DNA of 6,140 nucleotides from an uncultured Acidimicrobiales bacterium (GCA_938028175.1 CALJAE010000092.1:1-6140); one strand, 5' to 3'; shown: positions 1-5,799, numbered from the stretch's first letter. The notes: generated by a model not told the origin, from the sequence alone. Made by a program: numbers and translations.

Positions 1-545
1 GAATGACTAAGGACGAAGTTCGCGCACACGCCGAACGCCTTGATATGAGAACAGCAGGCAAAGCGGATTCTCAAGATGTCTGTTTCATCCACTCAGTCGG
101 TGGTCGCAAAAAGTTCTTAGGCGAACGTATCGAACTGAAAAGTGCTGTTGTGGTTAACGATGCAGGCGAGCGACTTGGCGATGTTGAATCGATTGAACTT
201 GTCACTTTAGGTCAGCGCCGTGGCCTGAATGTTGGAGGTAATGACACACCGAAGTATGTGACCAAGATCGATCATCACACTCAAACGGTGACGCTGGGAG
301 CCAAAGAAGATTTACTAGTCAGCGAACAGAAGCTAGCCGATCTTGTTTGGGCCGATGGTGAAACCCACGGCGAGATGAAGTTTCAAACAGCAGCTCACGG
401 TCAAGTTCGCAGTGGCTCATTGAATATTTCTGGCAGCGATGTCTCAATAACATGGGACGCTCCGCAACAACGAGTAGCTAGCGGTCAGTCAGTTGTCTTC
501 TATCACGGTGATAACGTCATTGGTGGAGCCTTAGCGGCTGCATAA
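1..545 (+). CDS. mnmA: tRNA-specific 2-thiouridylase MnmA, C-terminal half (5' end outside window)
   Basis: MnmA puts sulfur on C2 of U34 in the anticodon of tRNA Lys, Glu and Gln, using ATP to activate the base and a persulfide relayed from a cysteine desulfurase. The reading frame is open from the window edge. The ATG at position 3 is internal, because the N-terminal PP-loop ATPase domain is missing and the text opens in mid-family sequence (TKDEVRAHAE). The motif KADSQDVCFI carries the second catalytic cysteine (codon 81-83), the residue that holds the persulfide. It is followed by the central-domain motif TLGQRRGLNVGG and by the C-terminal beta-barrel ending PQQRVASGQSVVFYHGD, all typical of the family. 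The central-domain approach to GQRRGL (VESIELVTL) differs from the commoner H-x-G...YTIGQR form. From memory, Acidimicrobiia have a similar variant. The gene stops at TAA 543-545, and the next gene starts 9 nt later on the same strand, so they are probably co-transcribed. Confidence 0.94.
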   Translation, partial: MTKDEVRAHAERLDMRTAGKADSQDVCFIHSVGGRKKFLGERIELKSAVVVNDAGERLGDVESIELVTLGQRRGLNVGGNDTPKYVTKIDHHTQTVTLGAKEDLLVSEQKLADLVWADGETHGEMKFQTAAHGQVRSGSLNISGSDVSITWDAPQQRVASGQSVVFYHGDNVIGGALAAA

Positions 546-548
546 GGA
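544..548 (+). promoter_or_regulatory. Shine-Dalgarno site of the sua5 gene
   Basis: AAGGA overlaps the mnmA stop codon and lies 6 nt before the ATG at 555. This spacing supports that ATG as the start and suggests translation from a shared mRNA with mnmA. Confidence 0.55.
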
Positions 549-554
549 TTAACA

Positions 555-1496
555 ATGGCCAAAATAATTACTGAACAAGAGTTAGACGTGGCTGTGCAGG
601 CACTCACCGATGGTGAAGTCGTCGGGATTCCTACAGAGACTGTTTATGGCTTGGGAGCAGACGCTACAAATCCTGATGCTATTAACAAGATCTTTGAAGC
701 TAAGAATCGTCCAGCCGATCATCCGCTAATTGTGCACATTGCCTCGGCTGAAAAGGCCCCCCTTTGGGTTCGTGATTTCAGTCCAGCAGCTGTTGCTTTA
801 GCCGAAGCCTTTTGGCCAGGACCTTTAACAATGATTCTTGCCAAGAACGGTCGTGTCTGTGATGAAGCTGTTGGAGGCAAAACGACTATTGCATTACGTG
901 TTCCATCTCACCCCATCGCTTTGAAACTATGTGAAGAGTTTGATGGCGGTATTGCTGCTCCGAGCGCTAACAAGTTTGGCAAAGTTAGTCCAACAACAGC
1001 AACACACGTAGCAGACGATTTGGGAGATGACATTGGTTTCATTCTGGATGGTGGAAAGTGTGACGTCGGAGTCGAATCAACCATCATCGACTTAACATCC
1101 GTTCCCACAATACTTAGACCGGGTGGAGTGTCAGCTGCTGAGATATCAAAAGTGCTTGGGGTTGAGGTCGAAGATGGAACAAGCGGCGAGTCACGTGCTC
1201 CAGGAATGATGAAGTCTCATTACTCGCCAGAAGCAAAGATTAAAATCTTGACGCTAGAGGAATTAACGGCTGAAGATTTTGAGATTCCTGAAACCTCTGG
1301 AGTTATAGCGCCGGTGAACGTCGATCACCCTTTGTCATGGACAATGCCGACAGATGCCGCCGGTTATGCAAGTAGCATCTACTCAATTTTTCGAGAGGCC
1401 GACTACAGGAAAGTTCCCGAACTGCTGGTTGTGCCGCCAAGCGAAGGCGACATGTTAGACGCTGTCCTAGATCGCTTAGACAAAGCTGCCAGCTAA
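555..1496 (+). CDS. sua5: L-threonylcarbamoyladenylate synthase, full-length Sua5 type (YrdC + Sua5 domains)
   Basis: The enzyme makes threonylcarbamoyl-AMP from threonine, bicarbonate and ATP in the cytosol. The TsaB/TsaD/TsaE machinery then transfers the group to A37 of ANN-decoding tRNAs (t6A). The YrdC domain spans about residues 5-200. It shows PTETVYGLG (26-34), the KxR motif in KNRPADHPL (50-58), WPGPLTMIL (87-95), ALRVP (113-117), the SxN motif in APSANKFGKVSPT (135-147), GVESTIID (172-179) and ILRPGGV (186-192). The linker APGMMKSHYSP (215-225) matches the Sua5 linker that closes over the active site, and a C-terminal Sua5 domain fills 226-313. At 313 residues it is the long Sua5/YwlC form rather than the short TsaC form. 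The ATG start has a good ribosome site. Its partner mnmA acts on U34, three positions away in the same anticodon loop. The gene ends 3 nt before the end of a convergent gene. Confidence 0.94.
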   Translation: MAKIITEQELDVAVQALTDGEVVGIPTETVYGLGADATNPDAINKIFEAKNRPADHPLIVHIASAEKAPLWVRDFSPAAVALAEAFWPGPLTMILAKNGRVCDEAVGGKTTIALRVPSHPIALKLCEEFDGGIAAPSANKFGKVSPTTATHVADDLGDDIGFILDGGKCDVGVESTIIDLTSVPTILRPGGVSAAEISKVLGVEVEDGTSGESRAPGMMKSHYSPEAKIKILTLEELTAEDFEIPETSGVIAPVNVDHPLSWTMPTDAAGYASSIYSIFREADYRKVPELLVVPPSEGDMLDAVLDRLDKAAS

Positions 1497-1499
1497 ATC

Positions 1500-2375
1500 T
1501 TACTCTTCGGTTAGTTTGGTTTGGATATCGTTTGGGGCTCTGGTTTTGAAGCCTCGTACGCGAGCTTCTCGTAAGACTGATCCAGGTCGAAGTGGGGAGA
1601 ACAAGATATCACTTGTCTCATGGGTGTCACCATTTCGCATATCGATTGGTATTGGTTCTTTTGTAACCAGATGTGAGCTGTAACCGCTAGCTCCGCCCGT
1701 TAGGTCGACGACATTATTCTTATCGATAGAAGCTCGAGTCGTTGTAAGATGCGAGGCATTTGGTTTTCTTGTCATTGCTGAGAGCTTAAGAAGGTATGGG
1801 TCGTGGACTACGATCCCGGCAGGGACAAAGACCAGCCAGCGACTGAATCCTTGGTGTATCACTCTTGCTGCCACGTAGATACTCCCAGCGGCTGGCAAGA
1901 TGAGTATTAGAGCTATCAGCCATTGTTCATTTGTGATTGCCCTAAACAAAAGCCCAGTAAAAGCAGCCGCGATTCCAGTAGCTATTGGAAACAAGATGCT
2001 CATAATAAGCGTCGGCTTAAGGAGAAATCTTTTTTCTGCTCCGTATGAAGAGCCATTGACCATGTAGTCACCGGTCGGAGTCCACACCAAGGCAAAAGGC
2101 AGCAACGCCCCCGCAATTAAGATTGCCGGATCCACCACACCAGTTGAGAGTCCAAGGATTGCTGCAGCGATTGGGATTGATATAAATGCAGCTGTAAGGC
2201 CAATCGTGGCGGGGACCAACAAAGAAATAAAAACTACAAACCACAGGACCCAAGCGGCGATTGCAGCTAGCAGGCCTATTTCGGCCTCGATATCGGACAG
2301 CCGCCAGATAGCAAGAACCGCAGCCAGGATCCAAACGCCTGCTGGTATGAGGCTCAATAGTTTCTCTTTATCCAT
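1500..2375 (-). CDS. multi-pass membrane protein with soluble C-terminal domain, function unknown
   Basis: I cannot assign a function. The 291 residues begin with about six hydrophobic segments (roughly 8-25, 35-54, 56-76, 82-98, 123-143, 152-170), ending in a basic turn. A mostly polar tail of about 110 residues follows. Between spans 4 and 5 is a polar loop, GDYMVNGSSYGAEKRF (102-117). Just after the last span is FSRWLVFVPAGIVVHDPYLL (177-196). From memory, similar loops and RWLVFVPAG-type segments occur in uncharacterised actinobacterial membrane proteins. The tail (about 180-280) has alternating hydrophobic and polar stretches ending SPLRPGSVLREARVRGF, which could be a small beta-rich domain of the bacterial PH type, but this is inference. 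The start is ATG at 2375. An AGAGG lies only 2 nt upstream and a GAGG about 13 nt upstream, so the ribosome site is poorly spaced. It lies 46 nt downstream of the single-pass protein gene, probably in the same operon, and is tail-to-tail with sua5. Confidence 0.8.
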   Translation of the reverse strand: MDKEKLLSLIPAGVWILAAVLAIWRLSDIEAEIGLLAAIAAWVLWFVVFISLLVPATIGLTAAFISIPIAAAILGLSTGVVDPAILIAGALLPFALVWTPTGDYMVNGSSYGAEKRFLLKPTLIMSILFPIATGIAAAFTGLLFRAITNEQWLIALILILPAAGSIYVAARVIHQGFSRWLVFVPAGIVVHDPYLLKLSAMTRKPNASHLTTTRASIDKNNVVDLTGGASGYSSHLVTKEPIPIDMRNGDTHETSDILFSPLRPGSVLREARVRGFKTRAPNDIQTKLTEE

Positions 2376-2421
2376 TGCCTCTAGTTTGCCTCATCTCAGC
2401 GGTCTATGTTTGTTTTAGTAT

Positions 2422-2988
2422 TTAAGCAGCGTTGAAGGTAAAGCTTTCCATCGCAAGGCATCGGCGGTTGGTGTCGCTCAATCTAAAGACGCACACCTCT
2501 AGTAAGTTATTTGTGGCTCGGATCAAACCCGTGTCAGGACAATCATCAGAAGGAGTAAACGAATACTGGCCTCGAGAGCGGGTGGCGGTAATCTGATTCG
2601 AAACCGAGCCATCGGTGTTGAGGTTTACGTTCAGTTCGTTATCGGCCAGAGTTCGACCGTTAATTGTCAATTCGGCTGCAAAACCTTGTGAAACGATTAC
2701 TCCGACATCTTCTGAACAAGCTGATGCAGTTCCACCTGAAGGAAGAAATCGCTCGATTAGATCTTCGTTTGAGCCGCTAGGAAGATCCTGTGAACGTTCG
2801 TTACTTTGGGAATCATTTTGCGAGTTGCTTGTTGTGGTCGTGGGACTGACCGCTATCACTGGCTCAGGGTCGCTGTCACCAATTGAAAACAGTACTAAAA
2901 AGGCAATTCCTGCGGCCAACAGGCCGACTAAAATCCAGGAGCCAAGTCCGACCCCAGGTTTTTTTACTTTTGGTTTTTCGTTGAGCAT
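2422..2988 (-). CDS. single-pass membrane protein with four-cysteine extracytoplasmic domain, function unknown
   Basis: I do not recognise a named family. The 188 residues run as follows: a short lysine-rich cytoplasmic start (1-17), one hydrophobic span (about 18-36), a Thr/Ser/Asn/Gln-rich linker (about 48-75) and a compact outer domain (76-188). The outer domain holds exactly four cysteines (91, 150, 166, 177), which could form two disulfides outside the cell. It has a motif GFAAELTINGRTLADNEL (102-119) and a later GQYSFTPSDDC (140-150), which suggests a beta-sandwich. The positive-inside start and the absence of a lipobox after the span fit a type II (N-in) anchored protein rather than a cleaved lipoprotein. 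The ATG at 2988 has TAAGG 5 nt upstream. The gene is divergent from the PASTA kinase and is followed 46 nt later by the multi-pass membrane gene. A role with the kinase or at the cell envelope is guesswork from position and topology. Confidence 0.8.
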   Translation of the reverse strand: MLNEKPKVKKPGVGLGSWILVGLLAAGIAFLVLFSIGDSDPEPVIAVSPTTTTSNSQNDSQSNERSQDLPSGSNEDLIERFLPSGGTASACSEDVGVIVSQGFAAELTINGRTLADNELNVNLNTDGSVSNQITATRSRGQYSFTPSDDCPDTGLIRATNNLLEVCVFRLSDTNRRCLAMESFTFNAA

Positions 2989-2993
2989 TTAAA

Positions 2994-2998
2994 CCTTA
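2994..2998 (-). promoter_or_regulatory. Shine-Dalgarno site of the single-pass membrane protein gene
   Basis: Read on the minus strand, TAAGG lies 5 nt before the ATG at 2988 and supports that start. Confidence 0.5.
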
Positions 2999-3010
2999 GT
3001 TAATTCGAGC

Positions 3011-3016
3011 TAGTCT
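3011..3016 (+). promoter_or_regulatory. possible -10 element for the kinase gene
   Basis: TAGTCT fits the loose actinobacterial -10 form TAnnnT and sits 6 nt before an in-frame ATC (3023) in the kinase reading frame. This is nearly the same spacing as the TAnnnT hexamers before the GTG starts at 5417 and 5488. The motif is weak and common by chance, no convincing -35 is visible, and other TAnnnT hexamers lie nearby (3037, 3057). Confidence 0.2.
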
Positions 3017-3094
3017 ATAGCCATCAGTAGTTTACATAGCGTCGGCAGTGACGCAATACGCTCATTAGTAGGCGGGCGTTACGAACTTCTGACC
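3014..3094 (+). other. N-terminal coding extension of the kinase without a canonical start codon
   Basis: This stretch is in frame with the kinase, open from the TAG at 3011, and reads into the conserved kinase start: SLVGGRYELLTLVGSG. Residues GGRYELL form the first beta strand of this kinase family, so at least 3071-3094 should be translated. Codon by codon, 3014-3094 contains no ATG, GTG or TTG. The only near-cognate starts are ATA 3017, ATC 3023, ATA 3056 and CTG 3089. A GTG at 3048 is in another frame and meets a stop after six codons. Initiation from ATC or ATA, a recent start-codon mutation, or a sequence error would each explain it. Confidence 0.6.
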
Positions 3095-4951
3095 TTGGTA
3101 GGGTCAGGTGTTTCTGCTGACGTATATGTAGCCGAGGATACTAAACTTAGCCGACGGGTCGCCGTTAAGCGACTGCGTCCAGCTTTAGCGGACGACGATA
3201 AGTTCTTAAATCTGTTCCGAACCGAAGCTAGAGTCTCTGCCAAAGTTACACACGAAAATGTTTTATCGGTTTATGACTGGGGCGAACACGATGGCTTGTT
3301 CCTAGTTTCTGAATTGCTTCGAGGAGGCACTCTCAAAGCGGTACTAGCTAAACAATCTCCACTTGAACCAGCACAGGCAATTGAAGTGGCTCGCCAAGCT
3401 GCAGCAGGAATACACGCCGCTCATTCGAGAGGTCTAGTTCATCGAGACATTAAGCCTGCCAACCTATTGTTCGACTCGAACGAACGTCTTCGTGTTGCAG
3501 ACTTTGGTGTTGCAAGAGCTGTGGCTGAATCTGCTTGGACCGAGCTAACTGGAACATTCGTCGGAACCGTAAAATACGCGGCACCAGAGCAGATGAAAAG
3601 AGAAAGCGGCGAAACACCGATCGATTCTCGAGCCGACATCTACTCACTTGGACTTGTGCTGGCCGAGATGCTCACAGGCAAGGTTCCACTAATGGGCGAC
3701 GATGCTTTCAAGACAATTGAAATGCGTCGAGACGCTGGTGTCAGTATCGAAGTTGAAGGACTCGAAGAGCTGACAACCTTAGTTAACGATTGTTGTGTCC
3801 TGGATCCGTCCAAGCGTCCCTCCGCTCTGCAAGTAATAGAAAGACTTACAGTTGCCGCTCCAAAGTTCGGTCAGGCAAGCCCACTCCCACTACAAAAGCT
3901 CGACGTGGATCCAGCAATCGATCTTGACGGTCATGACGATACGACTAATCCAGTCATCGAAGTGCAAGATAGCCCTTTCCGTAACGCAGATGAAACTCCT
4001 CGTAGTGCGATCACGGCTAAGGCAGCGCCTATTGTCGCAGCGCTCAGTTTTTTCGGGCTGCTTGGAATCTTGATTTTCCTAGCGGTGGGCAACGACTCTG
4101 ACTCGCTAAGTTCAGCAGTTGTACAACAACCAGCAGCAGTTACGGTCGATGATTTTGTTGGAAGAAACCTCACAGAGGTAAGGCCTTCGGTGGAGGAACA
4201 GGGTCTAGAACTCGAAGTGGACTCTGTATTAACTAATGAGGCCGAAATTGGTGAAGTGACAGAACAGTCGATTGAGCCAGGTGAAGAAATCGAAGAGGGT
4301 GAAGAGCTAACCGTTACAGTTGCTCAAGGCCCAGAGCTTGGCACACTTCCAAACGTGCTAGGGCTCGGAGCTACATCTGCTCGCCAAGTTCTAGAGCGTG
4401 AAGGGTTTACTGTGGGGGCAACGGCTTCGGTTCCTTCTGATACTGCCCCAGAGGGTCAAGTTATTTCGGTATTTCTTGACGGTGAGGAAATTTCTAACTC
4501 GAGTATCCAGCTGGAAGAAGGTACAGCGGTTGAACTACGAGTTTCAAGTGGTCCATCGCAAGTAGCAGTTCCCAATGTCTACGGTTTGAGCCCAGCAGAT
4601 GCTGGAGCAGTGCTGCGAGCAGCTGGATTTAGTGTCGCAACAGAAGAACGCTTTACAGAGGCTGGAGTAGACGTTGGAAATGCTTTCGGTTCAGAGCCTC
4701 TTGGGGAGACAGTTGCCGAAGCGGGAACTACCATTACGATCCTTATCTCTAAGGGTGTCCCAACTGTAGTGGTGCCAGATGTGTCTGGGCTAGCCGGTGA
4801 TGTAGCGACTCAGCGGTTGAGGGCGGCAGGCTTTGCAGTCGATCAAGTTGGTGGTTCTCCAACGAACACTGTGATTGAAGTAAACCCTTCTGTAGGTGCA
4901 GCGTTACGCCCAGGAGCACGTGTGACGATCGTAACTAGCACTCGTAGCTAA
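3095..4951 (+). CDS. PknB-like Ser/Thr protein kinase with one membrane span and four PASTA domains
   Basis: This is a transmembrane Ser/Thr kinase that phosphorylates cytoplasmic proteins. In the family, the outer PASTA repeats bind peptidoglycan fragments or lipid II and couple wall state to growth and division. The coordinates use the first canonical start (TTG 3095), but true translation probably begins upstream (see 3014-3094). Numbered from that TTG, the kinase domain has the glycine loop GSGVSADV (3-10), the ATP lysine in VAVKRL (K25), the alphaC glutamate E44, HRDIKPANLL (116-125) with catalytic D118, DFG (136-138), activation-loop threonines T149, T152 and T154, and APE (163-165). 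All catalytic residues are present, so it should be active. An acidic linker follows (about 267-300), then a membrane span (about 312-331) and four PASTA units to the C-terminus. The TTG has no ribosome site. The kinase is divergent from two unassigned membrane genes and tail-to-tail with an SCP2-like gene. No cell-division or wall genes (rodA, pbpA, phosphatase) are beside it, unlike mycobacterial pknB. Confidence 0.95.
   Translation: MVGSGVSADVYVAEDTKLSRRVAVKRLRPALADDDKFLNLFRTEARVSAKVTHENVLSVYDWGEHDGLFLVSELLRGGTLKAVLAKQSPLEPAQAIEVARQAAAGIHAAHSRGLVHRDIKPANLLFDSNERLRVADFGVARAVAESAWTELTGTFVGTVKYAAPEQMKRESGETPIDSRADIYSLGLVLAEMLTGKVPLMGDDAFKTIEMRRDAGVSIEVEGLEELTTLVNDCCVLDPSKRPSALQVIERLTVAAPKFGQASPLPLQKLDVDPAIDLDGHDDTTNPVIEVQDSPFRNADETPRSAITAKAAPIVAALSFFGLLGILIFLAVGNDSDSLSSAVVQQPAAVTVDDFVGRNLTEVRPSVEEQGLELEVDSVLTNEAEIGEVTEQSIEPGEEIEEGEELTVTVAQGPELGTLPNVLGLGATSARQVLEREGFTVGATASVPSDTAPEGQVISVFLDGEEISNSSIQLEEGTAVELRVSSGPSQVAVPNVYGLSPADAGAVLRAAGFSVATEERFTEAGVDVGNAFGSEPLGETVAEAGTTITILISKGVPTVVVPDVSGLAGDVATQRLRAAGFAVDQVGGSPTNTVIEVNPSVGAALRPGARVTIVTSTRS
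4139..4948 (+). repeat. four tandem PASTA-domain coding units of the kinase
   Basis: These are protein-level repeats, diverged at DNA level. By residue (TTG = 1) the units are about 349-413, 414-487, 488-555 and 556-618. Units 2 to 4 open with the family signature: LPNVLGL, VPNVYGL and VPDVSGL. Each then has a helix ending in a GF pair (EREGF, RAAGF, RAAGF) and closes with a V-x-L/I-x-V-S-type strand. Unit 1 opens with a divergent VDDFVGRNL and is strongly acidic (EPGEEIEEGEEL). Unit 2 carries extra residues (DGEEISNSS) where the P-x-x-G-x turn is usually found. Confidence 0.85.
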
Positions 4952-4994
4952 CCGCTCTGTAGCGTTTGCGCTCTCGCCTATTGACAGCGCTTAA

Positions 4995-5417
4995 CTAGCC
5001 TTCGGTCATTTCTTGAATCTCTTTATATAGAGCTAACACGTCTGGATCTGGTTCTGTCCCAGGGTTGCTCTGCAACGCAAGAAGCTTTGTAGCGTCGCCT
5101 TCAACGAGAATCTTGCCTGCCATAAACTCTTGCATTAGTTGCGCAGGGTCAGGGGTTAGAAAAACTAGTTTTGCTGTTTCGTAGCCAATTGTGACGGTGG
5201 TTTCGGCGGCCTTTGAATGGCCGATTTCGACAACTGGTTCATTCGTGCTCGTATCTAGGTGCCCATGAAGCGTCTGGTCATCGCGATGCTCGATATTGTT
5301 AACGACCACGTTTATAACGGTCTCTATCTGTGGAGCAGGAAGATCGTCAGCGTATTCGGCTGCAATTCTCTGAGCTTCCGCTATCCATGAGTCTGATAAA
5401 AATTGGTGTTTAGTCAC
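4995..5417 (-). CDS. SCP2-like (sterol carrier protein 2) domain protein
   Basis: This is a small soluble 140-residue protein made almost entirely of one SCP2-like domain, a fold with a hydrophobic tunnel that binds lipids or acyl groups. The actual ligand cannot be told from sequence. The family look comes from the central strands (TTVTIGYETAKLVFLTPD, 73-90) and the closing FMAGKILVEGDATKLLALQ (98-116), which matches the usual F..G.....GD..K...L pattern of SCP2 domains. An acidic helical tail follows. The start is GTG at 5417; it is the only possible one, since an in-frame TAA lies four codons upstream. There is no Shine-Dalgarno sequence, but TAAAGT sits 6 nt before the GTG, so the mRNA may be leaderless. 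The gene is divergent from gatC and convergent with the kinase, and no partner gene for it is visible. Confidence 0.8.
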   Translation of the reverse strand: MTKHQFLSDSWIAEAQRIAAEYADDLPAPQIETVINVVVNNIEHRDDQTLHGHLDTSTNEPVVEIGHSKAAETTVTIGYETAKLVFLTPDPAQLMQEFMAGKILVEGDATKLLALQSNPGTEPDPDVLALYKEIQEMTEG

Positions 5418-5423
5418 CCGGTC

Positions 5424-5429
5424 ACTTTA
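5424..5429 (-). promoter_or_regulatory. possible -10 element, leaderless promoter of the SCP2-like gene
   Basis: Read on the minus strand, TAAAGT (TAnnnT form) ends 6 nt before the GTG start at 5417. That would place the first transcribed base at or next to the start codon. Absence of a ribosome site supports this reading. No good -35 at normal spacing is seen. Confidence 0.4.
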
Positions 5430-5474
5430 GCTTGAATCGGCGGCTCAAGAAGGGAAACTGAGAGCTCTTCCCGC

Positions 5475-5480
5475 TAGGCT
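5475..5480 (+). promoter_or_regulatory. possible -10 element, leaderless promoter of gatCA
   Basis: TAGGCT (TAnnnT form) is followed by 7 nt and the GTG start of gatC at 5488, the classical spacing for leaderless actinobacterial genes. The 7-nt gap has no purine-rich ribosome site. No convincing -35 is visible. Confidence 0.45.
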
Positions 5481-5487
5481 AAGCGGC

Positions 5488-5799
5488 GTGGCAAACTCAG
5501 ATTCCTCATTAACAGAAGAAGAGGTCCGTAGGGTCGCTGAATTAGCGATGTTGGACCTCACAGATGCAGATATCGAAACCTATACTCCTCAACTCAGTTC
5601 CGTAGTCGACTTAGTAGCAAAAATGGACGAGTTCGATTTGGATGGCTTCGAACCCACTGCGCACCCGCATGGCTTGGTCAACGTTTATCGAGACGATGAA
5701 GTTGAGTCCGTAGATGTTCGAGCTGTAGTAATGGACAACGCTCCAGACAGCGAATCCAATCAGTTTAAGGTGCCGCCTGCTTTGGGAGAAGAACTATGA
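5488..5799 (+). CDS. gatC: Asp/Glu-tRNA(Asn/Gln) amidotransferase subunit GatC
   Basis: GatC is the small subunit of GatCAB. It wraps GatA and GatB together so that Glu-tRNA(Gln), and in many bacteria Asp-tRNA(Asn), can be amidated to the correct aminoacyl-tRNA. The 103 residues are the usual size. The family pattern is clear: LTEEEVRRVAELAMLDLTDADIE near the start, a middle helix with LSSVVDLVAKMDEFDLDGFEPTAHP, the YRDDEV turn, and the conserved end in which NAPDSESNQFKVPPALGE fits the A-P-x...F-x-V-P segment that threads past GatA. The GTG start gives a normal N-terminus. It has no Shine-Dalgarno sequence but does have a TAnnnT hexamer 7 nt upstream. The stop TGA overlaps the gatA ATG by 4 nt (ATGA), indicating translational coupling and matched subunit amounts. 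Confidence 0.96.
   Translation: MANSDSSLTEEEVRRVAELAMLDLTDADIETYTPQLSSVVDLVAKMDEFDLDGFEPTAHPHGLVNVYRDDEVESVDVRAVVMDNAPDSESNQFKVPPALGEEL
5784..5788 (+). promoter_or_regulatory. Shine-Dalgarno site of gatA
   Basis: GGGAG lies inside the end of gatC, 7 nt before the gatA ATG at 5796, and fixes that start. Confidence 0.6.

Noticed and set aside
3..5. ATG at position 3 as the start of a short independent gene
   Set aside because: The translation begins in the middle of the MnmA fold and lacks the N-terminal PP-loop domain, so the gene begins upstream of the window.
908..1108. Open frame on the minus strand inside sua5
   Set aside because: It is fully covered by a strongly conserved gene, has no family-like sequence and has no ribosome site worth noting.
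2959..2965. Run of seven T (A7 in the sense strand of the single-pass protein gene, lysine codons 9-10), a possible slippage site
   Set aside because: The reading frame is intact, no second frame product is evident and lysine-rich starts before a membrane span are ordinary.
2615..2992. 125-codon open frame on the + strand opposite the single-pass membrane gene
   Set aside because: The opposite strand encodes a protein with a coherent layout (basic start, span, linker, cysteine domain) and a good ribosome site; this frame looks like its shadow.
3931..4173. 80-codon minus-strand open frame across the kinase membrane span
   Set aside because: It lies within the kinase coding sequence, which explains the region fully.
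4981..4986. Perfect -35 consensus TTGACA on the + strand
   Set aside because: No -10-like hexamer lies at normal spacing and the next downstream gene on that strand is about 500 bp away, so this is a chance match.
4961..4990. Possible terminator between the convergent kinase and SCP2-like genes: AGCG-TTTG-CGCT, or GCGCT paired with AGCGC further on
   Set aside because: The stems are only 4-5 bp, compete with each other and have no T-run on either strand.
1500..5417. A mobile element, toxin-antitoxin pair or defence island between the two tRNA-related blocks
   Set aside because: There are no transposase, integrase or nuclease motifs, no terminal repeats, and no obvious shift in composition by eye.
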